A stretch of 64,000 nt of DNA, from assembly GCA_020746105.1 (NCBI GenBank), contig CM036621.1, forward strand, positions 53,912,264 to 53,976,263. The letters run 5' to 3'. Position numbers and translations under genes: made by a program. A model generated the notes under the pieces. The model worked only from the letters and a program-made list of their open reading frames with translations, searched no databases and had not been told where the DNA came from. Shown in pieces: positions 12,401 through 27,400 of the stretch (position 1 is its first letter; every line of letters begins with the position of its first letter). This DNA comes from Trogon surrucura. Lineage: Eukaryota > Chordata > Aves > Trogoniformes > Trogonidae.

Positions 12401-15400
12401 GTTCACAGAAAGGTCTGCTGTGGCCACTGCATCCTGGGAGAGCACAGAGCCTCCACACCAGCACATGGTCACCACGTTGGGGTTATATGTGAGTTCTGTC
12501 AAAAGCTGTGCCCCCAGAGCCAACCCGTCCAGGGTCTGGGGGAGCCTGGTTGCTGATTCTCCCAAGGTGTGCTGGGCTGCCCCATGCCTCCAGTTCCCTA
12601 CCTCTAAAATAGGACTAACACCACCTCTCTGGTACGTGAGGAGCTTAACTACTCCAAATATTGGAGGTATGAAACCCTGCTAGGGGCCTCTGCACAGAGA
12701 GGACAGGTTCTGGGAAGCAGAGTGAACTTGAACCATGAGACACACTTGTGAGGAAGGGGAAATCACGCAGCCCAAAAGGGAAGGAAATGTCTGGATAAAT
12801 CCTGGACAAGGCAGGCTACTGCATTTCATACCAGCAGCGCCTGTGCCAGCAAAAAGAGGGGACAGTTAATTTAGCAGAAGCGCTGAACAAGCAGAAATTG
12901 CTAGGACATGCATGCGGGGGGAGGTGCCACCAAGTTCATGCAGACAGATTAGGGCACATCAACGAGGAGGACCTGAGCTGTGGCAGTAGTGCTGGTGGGC
13001 ACCACAGAAAAGCAAGGAAGGGCTTTCCCCAGGTGCCCTTAACCAAGGGACAACCACATGATCAGGGCAAGTGACAGATCAACGGACCAGCCCAATGCCA
13101 TGGCTGCTTAAGCCCTCCTCCCTGTATGACAAAGAACCCACACGGACCACCTCGAGCTTACCTCACCTGGCCATGTGGCAGCACCCACAAAGCTTGGAAG
13201 GGCTGTATATCCACATTTGCTCTCCCTCCTCCTCGTTGCCATCAATGTGTGCCTCCCATACACATGGCGAGAGCGTGCAGTAGCTCCCAGGTTTCAGTAC
13301 ACCCCTGCTGACTGTGCCTGCTAGCACAGATCCTACAGTTCTGGCAGTCTGTACTGCTCCTCATGATTTATTGTTCATTTTGTTCTCTGGGATGGTGCGA
13401 TCCTCTCTTAGGATTTGTGCTCTTTCATTTCCAGGCCTCAGTAACTCCTGAACTACAGTTTCACGTGGTTTTGTGATTGTTAACCCAGCATGCCGATGGT
13501 GCTATGGCCATAAAACCTCAATGAATCTTGCACAGCAAAACACAGGCTGTGAAAGTATTTTCTCCTTCATTTGCAGTCAAAGAACATACTCTCGTCACCA
13601 CGAAAGATGCGACAGTAGCCAAGTTTTCCAAGGAATAGTGTTTCCTCATTGCTGTGCAGAGGAGAATTTTTGCTGAGAGCATCATCAGTCTTTTAGCTTT
13701 CATCAGAAAAAGGGTCTCTCTCAGATTAAACCCTCTGGGCCTGTAAAATCTCTCTGATCTCTTCCCTCCTGACAGCTGCAAGACTCACCCAGGTGCATGC
13801 AAAAGACACAAAAAAGACCTTTACCTTGTGGTTTTTCCCATGTCGATACATCATCCAGTCCTCCCCATTGGTGCTGACCTCCAGCTTGTAGGTACGGACA
13901 TAGTACCCATTCTGGGTTTCTCTGGAGATGGCACCTTGTGTGGCAATGGCTGTGAGCACAGTGAGGAAGTGCAGGTCCACCTTTCCAGCAGAAAAAGGGA
14001 CAAGAGGAAGAGTGGTGACCACCTGAGAGCCTAGGCCAGCTAGTTAGCTGCTCCCTCTGTCTCTAGAAAACGAGAAGGTGTGAATTCAGTCTGTCTCACT
14101 CCATCTGTGGGCACACACGTCAACAGACACAAACCCCTCAGGCTGACTTCAGCAGGATGCTTGCAGGTAGGACTGTGGAACAAGAGTAACTAAGGATCTT
14201 GATGTCTGTCCATATGGGACCATCACAAAGCCTTCTTCCTGCCTCAAAAAGCATCTGCACAGAAGCTCGTGTCCACTAAACCAGGACAGAGGCTGACTTT
14301 TCCATGTAAAATAAAAGCATAATGTCCAATTAGCAAGTGCTGCAGCTCTTGGTTTTCCCTTGTCTGTTTTTTTTTGTTTTGGTTTTTTACAATGTGGGTT
14401 GAGAAAGGTCAGCAGAGCTGGCTTTGTAGCACTGCCATGAATGAAGAATGAGATGTCTGCTAGAGGCAATGACATTCACCACCTCCCGTTTCTAGTGCCC
14501 TTTAGCAAGCAGTGTCTCACGGCAATGTGACATGGCCAGAAGCCCTGTGCGGAGAGACTGTGGCTCTAACCAGCTCCCAGGGAAAGCCTTTGCTCTGTCA
14601 GGCCCCTACCTGACACTAGCCTGCTCATGCTTCTTGCATCACTGATGAGATAAATATTATTCTAGCTGTTTTTCCATGTGCCCCCTGGAGACTTTAGTCC
14701 TCACGCCAATGACACAGTCAATGGCCCTTGTAAGTGGCAGAGGTCCCTCAGTCTCTGTCAGTATGCTGGGAAGTCCACTGAGGTTTTGGGCAGAAAAGAG
14801 GGGGTGGGAGAGGGCCGGGAGTCAGTGCTCGTGCAGGTACGCTCTTTGGAAAGCCAGTCTGTTGCATTTCACAGAGGCACTGCAGCTCCCCTGCTGCTCG
14901 CTCCCTGTGAGCCACAGAGGCAATAAAGAATTCAACAAGCCTTATGGTCAAGGGTCAGTTTAACAGTGTGACATTCCATTTGGTGGGGGAAGAGGTGAGG
15001 GTGCTGGAAAGTGTGTGTACCTGGAGATACTCTTTGTTGCTGTCTACATTGGGGGTCCAGCCGTTGTCATCACTGTTGAGCCGACTCTGTTGAGGCGTCC
15101 ATCGCCCATCTGAGTAGGTGGAGGAGGCAGTGATCTGCATGTTGGAGATCCTGCCAGACTCCATCCCCAATGGCACGTTGCACTGGAAGTCTGGAATGGA
15201 CACACACGCACACAGATCAGCTTACAGTCTTCACTCCCAAGTGGAAGACAGCCCTGAACTATCCTCCCCAGCTAACCCCAAGCAAAGCTGCCTGTCTGTA
15301 AAGATTAACAGATCTGCACCATCTTGCAGGTTGTGTGTGCTCACATAATTGCATGGTCCTCCAAAAACTAATACAGTGCAGGTCTTTCTCCCTTTTTCTA

Positions 15401-18400
15401 TTCTCTTCACCTTTGCAGTTTTGACAGAATTCTGTCTCTTCCCTCCCTCCATCTCCACCAAGATGTCCTAAGTCCCCTTGCCACAAAGCTCCTCATCTTG
15501 AAGGTTTGAGATGAAATCTAAGGACTGACAAGGCAAGAAGTATGGGCAGACAGAACAGGAGGGTGCTTACTGCTCTGTTGCTGGCAGGAACATTAAGGCC
15601 TGGAATGGGCAAGTTTAGAGTTTTTGTGTGCGTGTGAGAGCATGCATGCATGTGTGCATGTGTCCATGTACATATGCATGCACTGTATGTGATACTGGCC
15701 CCAGAGGAATTAACCAGCCAAGAATATGAAAGGCTCTGGTATGCTTTCATTTGGGTTTCCTCACTTCTAAGGTTTTAAAAGTCACAATTAGCTCAGTCTT
15801 ATTGCACATCTCATTTTATGGCAGCTGTCCTGTAAAAACAATAGCAAAGAAAAGACTGATAGGAAATACCACATGGGCTCAAGCGTGCCACTGCTGTAAA
15901 CTAAAGAGACTCCACCAAACTCCCTGCGCTTTTAATGTGGCCAAATCAACCCTGGGTGGAAATGATGGGCCAAGTTAAGATCTCAACAGTATTATTGAAG
16001 TAGCTAGAGTAAATCAGAACAGGCTTGGCCCTTTAATGGCTCTTATGCTTGATTTCTCAAGCTTTGTGTGTCATTAACATTTTATTTCCTAATCTTTTTA
16101 AGAAGCAGAAGAGAAAGAGGATTAAAGAACAGATCAACTGAGTGTAGAGATAGGTAACGGTGAAGAGCTCACACTTGTCTGTAACTCTGACAGCCTCAGC
16201 AGAACATCCCTAACTCAGTCACAGAGCAAGAGCCTGTAACACAGCTGCTCTAGTGCTGCACAACCCCTACTCTACCCTGCTCTCCATCATGGGCTTTCAG
16301 CATTGGGTCAGGGACCCCGTATTTCTCTGGGACTGAGGGATGTCCTGAAGGCTTCCTCTGTTGTATCAAAGGTTCACTGCAGACAAAGGTCAAGAACTGT
16401 AGCTCTGATGTAGATACCACGGGAAAACAAACTAAATCTTTTCTCGCCTGCAAGCATTATCAAGAAGAATCAAAATGTTCTTCATACTCAAAATACACAA
16501 CTTACTTCTTCCCTCCACATCAGTGTATCTTCCTTTAATAACGGATCTAAAACAAACTTTAGTTTGAAATTTTAGAGCTTTAGGCACTTCTGATTAGACA
16601 GCCAAGAAATTCCAATCTGTAGTTTCAGGCTGTGAATTTTTGGAAAACCAGAGAGAAGGAGAGAATACTTCCTCCCATGCTTTAATGAATCTGCTACATT
16701 CACTGGGCCGAAGCTTTTCTCTAAATTCTTTGGGCTCAGTACAAATGTGAAGAATTCTGCCCCAAAAGGTACTGAGAAGACTTCCTGAGCAAATGAAAAG
16801 TCAAAGAAAGGTCAGAAAGTCTGATTCTCACTGAAATCTCACTTCCAGGAGAAACAGAGAACACGCCTAGTGCAACTGCTGTCTGCACTTCTGGTGGCGG
16901 ACCAGTCCCTGGACACATCTCTCATGCCTTAATCTCACATGTGCTAAGGGAAAGACTCGGAAAAACAGGTGACACAACTGCCTAAATGTCTGCATATGTT
17001 TCAAACTTACTTTCTGGGACTTCCTGCTGGAGCAAGTAGTACTGAGCAGAGAAACCGTCTTTAGCCACTGCCAGGTCCGTGTGGAAGGTAAGCGAGAGGA
17101 CGCCGGTGGTTGAACGGATGTCTGACGGCATCTTAGTGCCACAGTACCTGCCTATCAAGGGGCCGACTGCAAAAGAAAGAGCAGTAAAGGTAACACCTGC
17201 TTTTCCACCGGCCTCCTGGGTCACCAGCAGATTGGCATCACTTAGCAGGGATGCCTCAGCAGGACTGATTGGGATAAAAGAAAGGCTTTGGGGATGGGCT
17301 ATTTTTTACATCCACTGGCCTAGTGCCATGCAGTACACTGTGCAGAAATATCCACTGCAGCAGGCGTTGCTCTGCAATTGCTGGGAAATGCTCCAAACTG
17401 CTCTGTTTCTCAGCATTGGTACAGGGTAGGGAGGTCCTCCCAGCACTGCATGAAGCCACTGCATGAACCTACCCTCCCCTGAGGGAGGACCAGTGGTATC
17501 TTGGAGTCTCCCATGGTGCTCTTCAGATCAGTGGTCACAACAGAGCAGCAGTTTGGGGTTTAACGCATCCATCCCTCTGCAAGTGCACTGTCCCCATAGC
17601 TGGCCACGGTGCACCCTGACAGCCAGCTGCATGCTGCAGCCACGTCTGAGGTCAGGCACCTTTGGCGTTCAGACACAGACCATACAGTTTTGGAGCTTTG
17701 CGAGACACCAAGAGAGGCTGAGAGCAGCAGCACAGCACCCCATGGCTTACCCTGAGGGATGCCGTCCCAGATGTCCAGCCAGTCGTACTTGCAGTCTCCT
17801 TCTCCCGCCTGCAGCGGGTCATGCTCAAGGTCGAAGAGGAGAAAGTGGAGGAGGATTTCTGTCTTTGGCTTGGCTATGATGGTGAAGACACAGTCCAGGT
17901 TGTGTGGATACTTATCAGGGAAACCTGGAGACTCAATAGTGCCATTGGAGGCAGTGAAGTTTCTGGAGCAGTCCTCAGAGCCTGTAGTGGCAGGAAAAAA
18001 TCCACAACCTTAGTGACAACGCACCTTAATGCCAACAGCTTGACACTGTGGAAACCCATTTGGAGCTTAGAGGGGTAGTGTATTCACTTCTGGAAACATC
18101 CTATAACCTAAGAGCTGTGTGAATCCCTGCAGGGACCAAGAGGGTAATTTTCAAAGCTTTTCACTGGTGGAGAGACAAAGTCCATGCATTCACTGGAGTG
18201 AACGAATCCCTCAGACAGCTCTGCAAACGTAACCTGTATGCCACTGCTAATCTCCCTGCCAATTACGTCAAATCCAGGAGAGTGATCCCATCCAAAGCCA
18301 CTACTGCGATTTGTCAGGCCAGCACACTGCCACATCCCCCATGCCGATGGTGACAGCCCTGGTAGGGAAGGGAGGCCACACCAAGCTGGGCTGGGCTTTC

Positions 18401-21400
18401 TCTGCAAGCCCTGTCCACTCTAAGTTGGGTTCCCAAAGAGTGCATCTGCTGCCGCAAGGCCTGCGGAGGGGCCAGCCAACACGCAGGGGGCTGCCATAGG
18501 TGGTCCTCACTGCCACAGCTGCCACTGCCAGCCACACTGGCAAAGGGGCTCAGCAGCTCCAGGTCCCTGTTTGGGGAGGGGGCTGCCACGGAAGGGACAG
18601 AGAGAAGCAACAGGGATGTCATCTTTCTGGAAAAGCTGTCCCCAGAAGCTGGTCTCCTGCAACCTCTACCCATCCAGCACAGACATCCGTGCCTCAGTTT
18701 CCTCTTGAGAAAATCACAAAACACAAATATTTATACAGTGAATGGGCCTGAGGGGGGTGTGCCAATGCCTCCGCTGTGAACCTGGAGACTCTCGGGAAGT
18801 GTGCAGTTAGCCTGTGGCCCCCGAGACCCACAGAAGGGACGAGGGCCACTGCAGTGCACACACCAACAACAGGGCCATGGTAGGAGTGGGGGTAGCAGGG
18901 GCTGTGGCGGGGGGGGGGTTCTGCTGAGAGGAGGAACAGAGCCCTCTTTCTCACAGACTGAGTCGTTAGCACTAGAAATGCAAGTTATTTCTATCCTTAA
19001 GGAAGACCTTTGCGTGGTGAGGGGGGCAGACAATGTTGCCTCTTATTTATTGCTGACCTCAGCACTGGCCTCGGCTGGCCAGCTCAGTGCCCCCTCTCAC
19101 ACAGCCAAGGTGCCTCAGGGTGGCCAGGGAAAGGGGGAAAGAGAAATTCGTGTCATATTCATGCCACGTAACTTTGAAACCACTTCACTGAGGAGACAGG
19201 ACAATAGGCAACAGAAATCTGCAGCCTGGAGCTATAGGAGGGGAAAGGGAATGTTAAAGAGGCTGCCGGCTGCCGCTGCAACCCGGTGTTAGCATTCGCA
19301 AAGGTTTCTGCCTCAGTTTTACTGGGACATCCTCCTTCTCCTCCACAAACTCTTGTGCTCCAGCTCTTCCAGGCAACACGAGCCTTCCCGGGACTAATGG
19401 GAGACTTGTTATTCAATTCAGCATTAACCTACAGGAGTCAGGCCAGCAGCTTGCAGTAATAGCAGGATCCCAGCACTGCATTATGCAGCTCCTAGCTGGA
19501 GAGCTACTCAGGAGAGGCTCTTAATTGACTACCTAATGAAGCAGCCAGCTTTTCTGGTGTGAACCTGTGGGGTAAAACATAGAGGCGAAAAATAAGGCCA
19601 AACACAAATCACAGCATAATGCCACGAACAGGGATAAGGGTGTACTTCGTTTCAAACAGCTTGAAAGACAAATAAATAAACAGGGAAAATAACACAGGCT
19701 CCGAGCTAGGAATAAAAATCAAAGACTAAACCTAGAATCAGGGACTGTCCTGTCCTCTAGAGACAGGAGAAAGACGTAAGTATGTCACTGCATTAGACAA
19801 CAATCGTTTCCTCATGTGGGGCTCTTATCACATTTGGCATCTTTGTCTACAGTTTGGCTGCAGCAAACACAATGATCAGCTTTTTGTAAGGAAGCTGCAG
19901 ATAATCAAGGGGAGTCATGCTGGCTTCAGCAGCACTGACCAGCCCGAGAGGAACCTGATGCCCAGCGATGGAGAGCTCTGGCCAGCCCTGCCAGAACTGA
20001 CTCACAAAGTGAGCAGCAGGGAGGCTGGACCAGCTAGGGCTCGCAGCTCTTTTGTCAGCCCACGGATGGTTGATCGATACCCATCGGAGGATTCAAAGAC
20101 TGGGATGTAGTTGTTTGCATGCAGATTGCTCCCCTCTCACATAATGGTAAGGGAAACTTAGCACAAGGTGTGGAAATGAATGCTCAACTGAAAAGAGTTA
20201 TTTTTTTAGGTCACCTTTAAGAAAGAAAGAAGCTGCAGCTGAGCTGCCTTTACTGATCTGGACAATGACAATCCGATGACCTTTAAAGCTGGTGACACCC
20301 TTGCTGGCTAGCCTGACAGTTCAGACTTCGCTGGTGCCTGCCGGCAAACAAAAGGCAGGGTTTGCTTTGCTGCAGTGCTGCAGCCAGCGCTGCTCAGTGC
20401 CCTCCCTGGGAGGGCCGGGAGGGACAGGGGATGGACAGGGGAGGTGGGTTGGGCCTGCTCCTGGATCACAGGCTCAGCTCTGCTCCCATGCCAAAATCTG
20501 TCTCACCAGGTTGGATTTCGTGGGCTGTAGCTGGAAGGAAGTGTGGCTTCCTGAACAGGACGGCTGGACAGGACGGCTGCCAGCGGGGGGTGGAGGTGGT
20601 GAAAGGAGCACCAACACCACTTCAGACCTGACAGCAGCTCTGCACCAACCCACATCGAGGGACACAAACTCAGATCCAGTCTCCATCCAACATCCCCTCT
20701 CCCAAATCAGACCTTGCTTTCCCTCCCTCCCACCAGCAACAAAACCTCCTTTTCCCATGAATTTGGCCCCTTGCTGGCTCCCACTGAGGCAGACGGGGTT
20801 CCTCCTTGCTATCCCTTCCCACAGGCACTTTCAGCCTGGGCTGGCCACCTCAGTCAGCTGAACCACTCTACACTGCCCCATGCCCCAACTCAAGGCACGG
20901 ACCCGGCGTGAGGAGAGGCAGTCTGCTGGGCTCAGAGAGGTGTGTGCAGGGAGCGAGAGGCAAGGGAGGCCGAGGTGGGTCAGCAGCCTTCCCACCTGAA
21001 CACAGGCATTCATTCTTTGCCACCCTTCCAGGAAGTTTGCTGGCAACTGACTTCAGTAAATCCCAACATCAGATGAACCACTAAACTCTTTCAGGACTAA
21101 TCTGCATCCAAATGATTAACGAGCAGCAGCAGCAGGGAACTGGCTGCACCAAAACAGCTCAATGGTCAGTTATATGGCCCAGACAAATCCAAACAACAGC
21201 ACTTTCCTCATCCACCTGAATTTCCAAGACACTTCCTATCCTCACCATGTCACAATGCATTTGGGGAGCCCCATTGCCATCCCCTCCTAGCAGAGTCTCC
21301 ACATTCACATCTACCTGAGAGTGGGTTGTGGGCTGCTTGTGCACCTCTGCCTGCTGGGCCTGTGCCCCCAGGCACTGATTCCTGTGCTCCCTGCCTTTCC

Positions 21401-24400
21401 TCTGAAGAGGCTGGGTAAGCGACCCTGTTGTGCTTCTTGCTAGTTCTTCACCAGATGTAGGCATTTTTTTTTGTGCTGGATGTGATGGTTTGAAAGCTGT
21501 TGTGTGTGTTTGCTTCCAGTGCACCACTGAAGGAATGTGGGCACAGGGCAAGCGCCTGTATCCTCATGCAAAACACACTCCTGTTTCCTCGGCGTGCAGG
21601 CACACCTCTCTTACCCGCACAGAGCGGGTTCTATTTTCTCAGGCCTCGTTCTTCCCAGCCACACAATTCTGGCAAATATTTAGACAGAAACACTATTAAA
21701 AGGCCTTTGAGCAGCTTTTCCCCTCCTCAATAATAGTTTGGTATTAAATGGAATTATGAATAGTTCCTCTCATATCTGCCTGGGAAGGCACTGCCTCAGC
21801 CCTTGACAGCACTGCTGACAGCAGCCCCTTGAAAATCAGAGCTCCCCAGTTACAAACCCCGCTTCCAGGGAGAGAAAACACAGCGTCATTGATCAGCCCT
21901 GAATCGCAACTCCACAGGAGGGGGAGCTCCATGCGCTCCTAGCAGAGGGACAATCCCCTCGTAGCCCTAACAAGCTGCACACAGACAGTGAGAAAAGATA
22001 TGTTTCTAGTCCTCGAATACAAGAGGCCATTTAAGGAGGAATCTTACTTTCTATGCCACACTGTGATCCAAAAACACACTATCACAAGCCTCTAACGTCT
22101 TTAACTTCTTGGAAATGTGATACAACAGACTTGCTTATGTTTTGAATTTTTCTTTTTTAAAAAAGAGCTCTTTATCTCTGGAGAACATGCTAAAAATCAC
22201 ATTCAGAAGGTGGCCAAAGGCACCTTAAGAAGATCATTGCAGCAAACAGTCTGGGAGACAGGCACTGACTCAGACACTCACCTGTCTTGTAGATCTCGTA
22301 GCGCAGGGAGAAGCCAGCACCTTGCCGTGCGTAGTCTGAGGTGAACTTGATATAGAGAGAGGGACCAGAAGAGATGATGGTAGGAGGTGCTATGTTCCCA
22401 CAGTGCTTGCCCAGCAGATCTGCCGCTTCACTGTCCCCATCTCGGATCTCGATGTAGTCATACCTGTGAAGGCAAGGCGAAATGGCAGTAAAGCCATCTG
22501 TCAGTGAGAAGTTTCAGGATGCCAAGAACAAACATAAAACACTTCTTTATTATCTGCATATTCCACAGAACATCTTACAGACAGGTACCTGGGACTCTGT
22601 TACTCACATCACACCCTTCCAATATATTTTTTCCCTTTTGTCTGTCTGGCTACATTTAAATCCCTTCCTCTGTTGCTCCTCACATTAATTTATTGCACCC
22701 ACATCCACTTCAACTGCAGAGTCAACACGCAAAATTTGGGATAGAGTTTACCTCCATTTCCACAAGACTTCTTCCACACGGGAGATACTCAGAGACAACT
22801 CTCCTGGGGCTCCTCTCCTTTGCTTACCTCCCTCCTTAAGTGCCATTGTGCTACTTAGCACAGCTCAGTTTATTCCACTATTTACATGGGATTTGGCCAA
22901 GCACGCATCAAGCTTTAAACAATCTATATGAACAGGCAGCTGTCTTGTGCACTGTCTGACACCACATTAGTCCTTTAACAAGCATGGTCAGTACACTTAC
23001 CTAGCGCTTGGAACAGTAACATTATTGTCTTCTGTTATCTGCTAATGAAGATTTTCTGTGGATGAGAAGTGCTGCTTAAGAGCTAGGTAACCACATTCAC
23101 TACTGCCTGACGTTTGCACATCCTGTAACCGCTACAACCTGCCTTGGTGAAATCCCACCTGGAGATGTCCCACCTGTCCACTGGCATGGCTTCTGGTCAT
23201 CTAAATGGTCTGGGGGAGGAATGCATAGGGTTGAAAAAATTGCCTCCTGGTGCAGAGACAAAAGCTTGTTACAAAGTCTGTCTGGAAGGTGAAACTCCCA
23301 CAGACGCCTTCATATTTTCTAGGCCATGACTAATGGCAAGGTAGTACCGGGCTCTGTGAAGAAACAAGCAGCTTTTACATGAACATCTTGTTCTTCAGCT
23401 GCTTTCTAACACCCACGCTCTTCCATCCCTCTTCTCCTCTCTGGCCAGCACGCTGCTATTTACAGAAACTGCCCATCTCTCTTGGACTGTTTATTTGCTT
23501 TGTATGAACCTGTTTGAATAACATGCTACAGCTCTTCTCATGCGGCCAGGGAGGGAAAAAGCATTTCTACACTGCCAGGAATCTGCCTTTCTTCTTTGTC
23601 ACAAGGTCTCCTGTTTGGGAATGGAGAGTTGAAAAGAGAAGTAGCTTGCTGGATACAGAATGATCCTCATGTGACTCATTCCTGTTCTGTAAAGCACACA
23701 TCGGCAGGCAACAACCTCAAAACAAACTTACAGGGACTCAGTGTGCTCTTCCACAAAAGATGGTCCGGATGGCTCCGGTTTCACTCCTTTCTGGGACTAA
23801 ATCAGGCTGCGAGCCAGAAGTCAAATACCTGCAGATAAAATCCTGTCTGCGCCGGACCAAGCACTCAGCTAGCTACAGTCACCCAGCCTTTAACTTCGTT
23901 ATACAGTCAACTGGCTTGGCCAAGGTGAAATCCAAGCAGTCTTGAGAAGAGGCACTCACAAAATAAGAGCATTTGGTGTAGCTGGTGGGCGGACACACTG
24001 TGATGTAAATGAAGATCTGTTCCTTCTGCTCTCTCCTCAGCTCCGTGTAGCTTCCTGTCACCTCGTGACCCCTTATTACCCTGACGCTGTCCAGCAGCAC
24101 CCTACGTGACCCCACTAATGTCCATCATGTGTGACTTGATCCCATTGTCTCCCCAGGGAGAAGGAACATAGAGGGCAGCATTAGTACTTCTTTTAAGCAG
24201 ATTTTTTTTTTCCTTGTTTGTCTATTTGTTGAAAGGAGTGCTGAGCAAACAGCGGGGACATTTTGTTCTCTAAATAACTACTTGCCTTCAGTGTGCTTCC
24301 AGCCCTTCCACATCCGAAGTACACATCTGTGCTGCAGGACTACTGGCTGGCTACTAATGAAACCATAAATATGTGGCAAAAAATTAATTTGGTGAAAACA

Positions 24401-27400
24401 TGAACACTGGCAAAACACTGTTAATGGAGCGGATTGCAAAAGCTGCCATTTGCATGGCACAGGCAGAGGTCAGCTGCATCCCAGTGCATCCACATCTGTT
24501 TGTGTCCTTGTGGGGTTATAATTATCTCGCCAACACAGTACATGGCTTCAACTACTTGACTGTAATGATCACAGCTTCTGTTGTAGCCAACACACCAAAC
24601 ATTCTAGCGCTGTCCACATGGCCCCTCAAACCACCCAGTGCTGCAGCACCCCTGGCAATTTCAGAAGCAAATTCTGGAACAAGAAATATTCGCTTATTGA
24701 ATGGGTGAATAACTTCCAATAATACATACAATTTGGGAATACTGCAATCTGCTCATGGGCAATCTGCAAATGGAAAATTAAAAGAACGTATCTAGTAAGT
24801 AAATCATCAGGAAATATTTGTCTCTCTGAACTAAACCCTGTTTGGCTTCATCCAAGCATCTAACTGAGCTTTCGCCTTACTGGAGTTAATCCTTAATAAA
24901 TCAAATGTTACAAACAACTGAAAAATGCCCTAGGAGAAGGTCAGGGAATTATTTTTGCCAAATGTAAAATGAATATAAATGCACAGAGTTTTCTTTGCTG
25001 GTTAAAAAATCCTGGCCCAAGCGTTCTGCTCCTCACAAGGCCAAATTCTCTTTCTTCAGGTCATATAAACAGAGTGTGAGTTGGAACAGTATTACCCTCA
25101 GGAGATAACTCCTGCCCAGATGAGCAGGAACACCTACTTCCTCTCTAACAAAGCAATTAAGCTTTAGGTTTTCAAAATGAAACACCAAAGACATCCAGTC
25201 CAAGCTGTGAAACTTTCAAACTTCAGCAAGAACACCAGCTAAACCCCACCACAGACTCTCCTGGCATCATGTGCTTCAGTCATGTCCATGTCTTGGCCTG
25301 CAAACAAACAAGCTGATAGAACCCATCGTCTTTGCACTGGGTCACTGGCCATGTTAAAATCTAGTCTGGCCAGACCTTTGCTTCTGTTAAGCTTACACAT
25401 GGTTTCCAGACTTTCTTCTTCATATATGAAAAACGAGAATAAAAATTGGAAGGAGGAAAACCCAACCCTGGGGGATGCTTTCAACTCTAAACATTTCATT
25501 CCTAGAAAATTACAGACTAGGGCAGAGCTGGCTGGGACACACTTATGCAGCGATGACATCCAAACGGTCTTGACCAGCTCCCAGCAATTTGCATTTCACT
25601 CATATAACCAAATCCACTGTTTCAGTCAACGTGCACCAACATCCTTGTGGGCTGACCTCTCCAGCACTACCTCCACTGAGCAAGCCTTCCTCTCCAAGCA
25701 CATTTCATGGCTTTTTCTCCCCATCCAGGCATTGCTCCAATGAGCCAACCATAAATATGTGAGGGCAGGGTGCAGTATCTGTAACCCGTAAGTATAGTCA
25801 ACACATTAACCAACCTGTTGGTTTGAAACTACCTTAAACAGAGCTTTCCACCAGGGAGTTGTAAGGCAGGGAGGCAGAGCTGGAGTGTTTTTAAATGCCC
25901 AAGACAATGGGGGAGTTGAGAAAGGAGGGAAATGCATTGCTTAGATGCGTTTCTTGGAGCTGTTTAACAGAATTAAATGGAAAACGTACAATGCTTACAA
26001 ATATTGCTGTGTTTTTATTAAAGATTTTTAGTAGAAAGTGCTTTGCTGATGTTAAGAGAGCTTTTATAAACTAATTATAAAGCACTCCTAATGCCTGTAT
26101 TACTCATGCTTGCTTGCTTTTTCCTCTCTTCAACCCTCTCAGCTTCCCAGTCTTTCCTTTTTATTTTCCCTAAATCACTTAGCTACTGGCTCTCCAGACA
26201 AGTCTACAAGGCACAATAAAGGCAAACAAGCCCCAACTGCACCGATTACAAAAAGACCCCCACCTTTTCAGTTCTTTTCTGTTGCGAAATAGCTGATCTG
26301 CTCCCTGGCCATGGAGCTGTGCTCCACCATCCCCTGAGGCCAGCACAGACCTCCCCAGGTGCCCACCCAGGCACTGGTGCTTCAGAAATGATAGACCCAC
26401 CTAGGGTCTACCACGACAGATATCGTGATACACTGCTATGATAGCAGCACCAGAAAGCCTGCACCATTCCCTGGATGCTCTTCTCCTGAGGCACAAAACT
26501 CAGCCCAAAGCAGTTTTGGGACTTACATTGTTCCAGATATAATCAACAAATCTATTGCCCCTCAGCCCCAGGTCCTAAGAGATGCTGAGTCCTTCCCCAC
26601 TGAAACATGCTTCAAGGACATTACAGGGACATTAGTTTAGGATGAGAGAGGGAAACACAAAAAATAAATCATTTCTATGTTCACAACTATAACGTGAACC
26701 CTCCCAGCACATGAACTCGTGCAAGCCTTGCTCCAAAGTCGGAGGAGGGCTGGTTCCCCAGACCAAGCTCTGACCTAGCTGGCAGCTTTCTCAGTCTCTA
26801 CCTAGAGCTATGATTCAAAGTAGATGAAGGCTCACATGCAGCTAAGCCCAGATTCCAGTGCTTGTCAGAGGTAGAGAGAGTCGTGAGGCTCTAACTTGAA
26901 CTTCCCCAATGTTTAATTTGGAACTGTTATTTATAGACACTTCCATGGGGCTCATGCACCTGGCAAACAGTAATGATGGGATCCTCACGAGACCCTGGGA
27001 GGTAGGAAGGCAGAGAGGAGGAGTGGCTGGCCCAAGGTCACGCAGGAAGTTTGTAGTACAGCCAAGAATAGAAGTCAGTCTCGATTAGACAGATTATATT
27101 ATATTGGAGGAGTCTGGCATAGATAGACAGAGAGACAAATAGGTACTGACTGCATGCCAACAGCCCCAAATTTGGGAATGCCCAGTGTTGACCTGAGCCT
27201 TCGAGACCCCTGGTCTGCTTGAACCATATGACACGGTGTCTCGAATTCATCTGCTGAGAAAAAGGATGAGAAACTGCGAATCTAGTGAAATCCAGCCAGC
27301 ATTAATACTCTGGAGGTAGCTTGGCGTAGGTGTGGGGATCCTGCTTGGCCACAACACCATCTAGTAAATGCAATTATTCCCTTTGAAAAAGGTGGCAGCT

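Larger units (their letters stand above)
5391..13824 (-). other. NRP2: NRP2 intron 7
   Basis: This 8,434-bp phase 0 intron holds a small tandem repeat (5814-5857), a (TG/CA) stretch (7021-7065), two copies of the palindromic repeat family (7483-7572, 8285-8350), an AT/GT microsatellite (11382-11463) and a GC-richer block at about 10540-11000. That block contains a long but low-complexity open frame on the minus strand (11161-10328), which I reject as a gene. No exon, RNA gene or recognisable transposon was found. Confidence 0.8.

Noticed and set aside
25282-25743. 153-codon open frame on the plus strand in intron 2
   Set aside because: It has no recognisable domain and no splice or promoter context. 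The length is expected by chance in a window this large.
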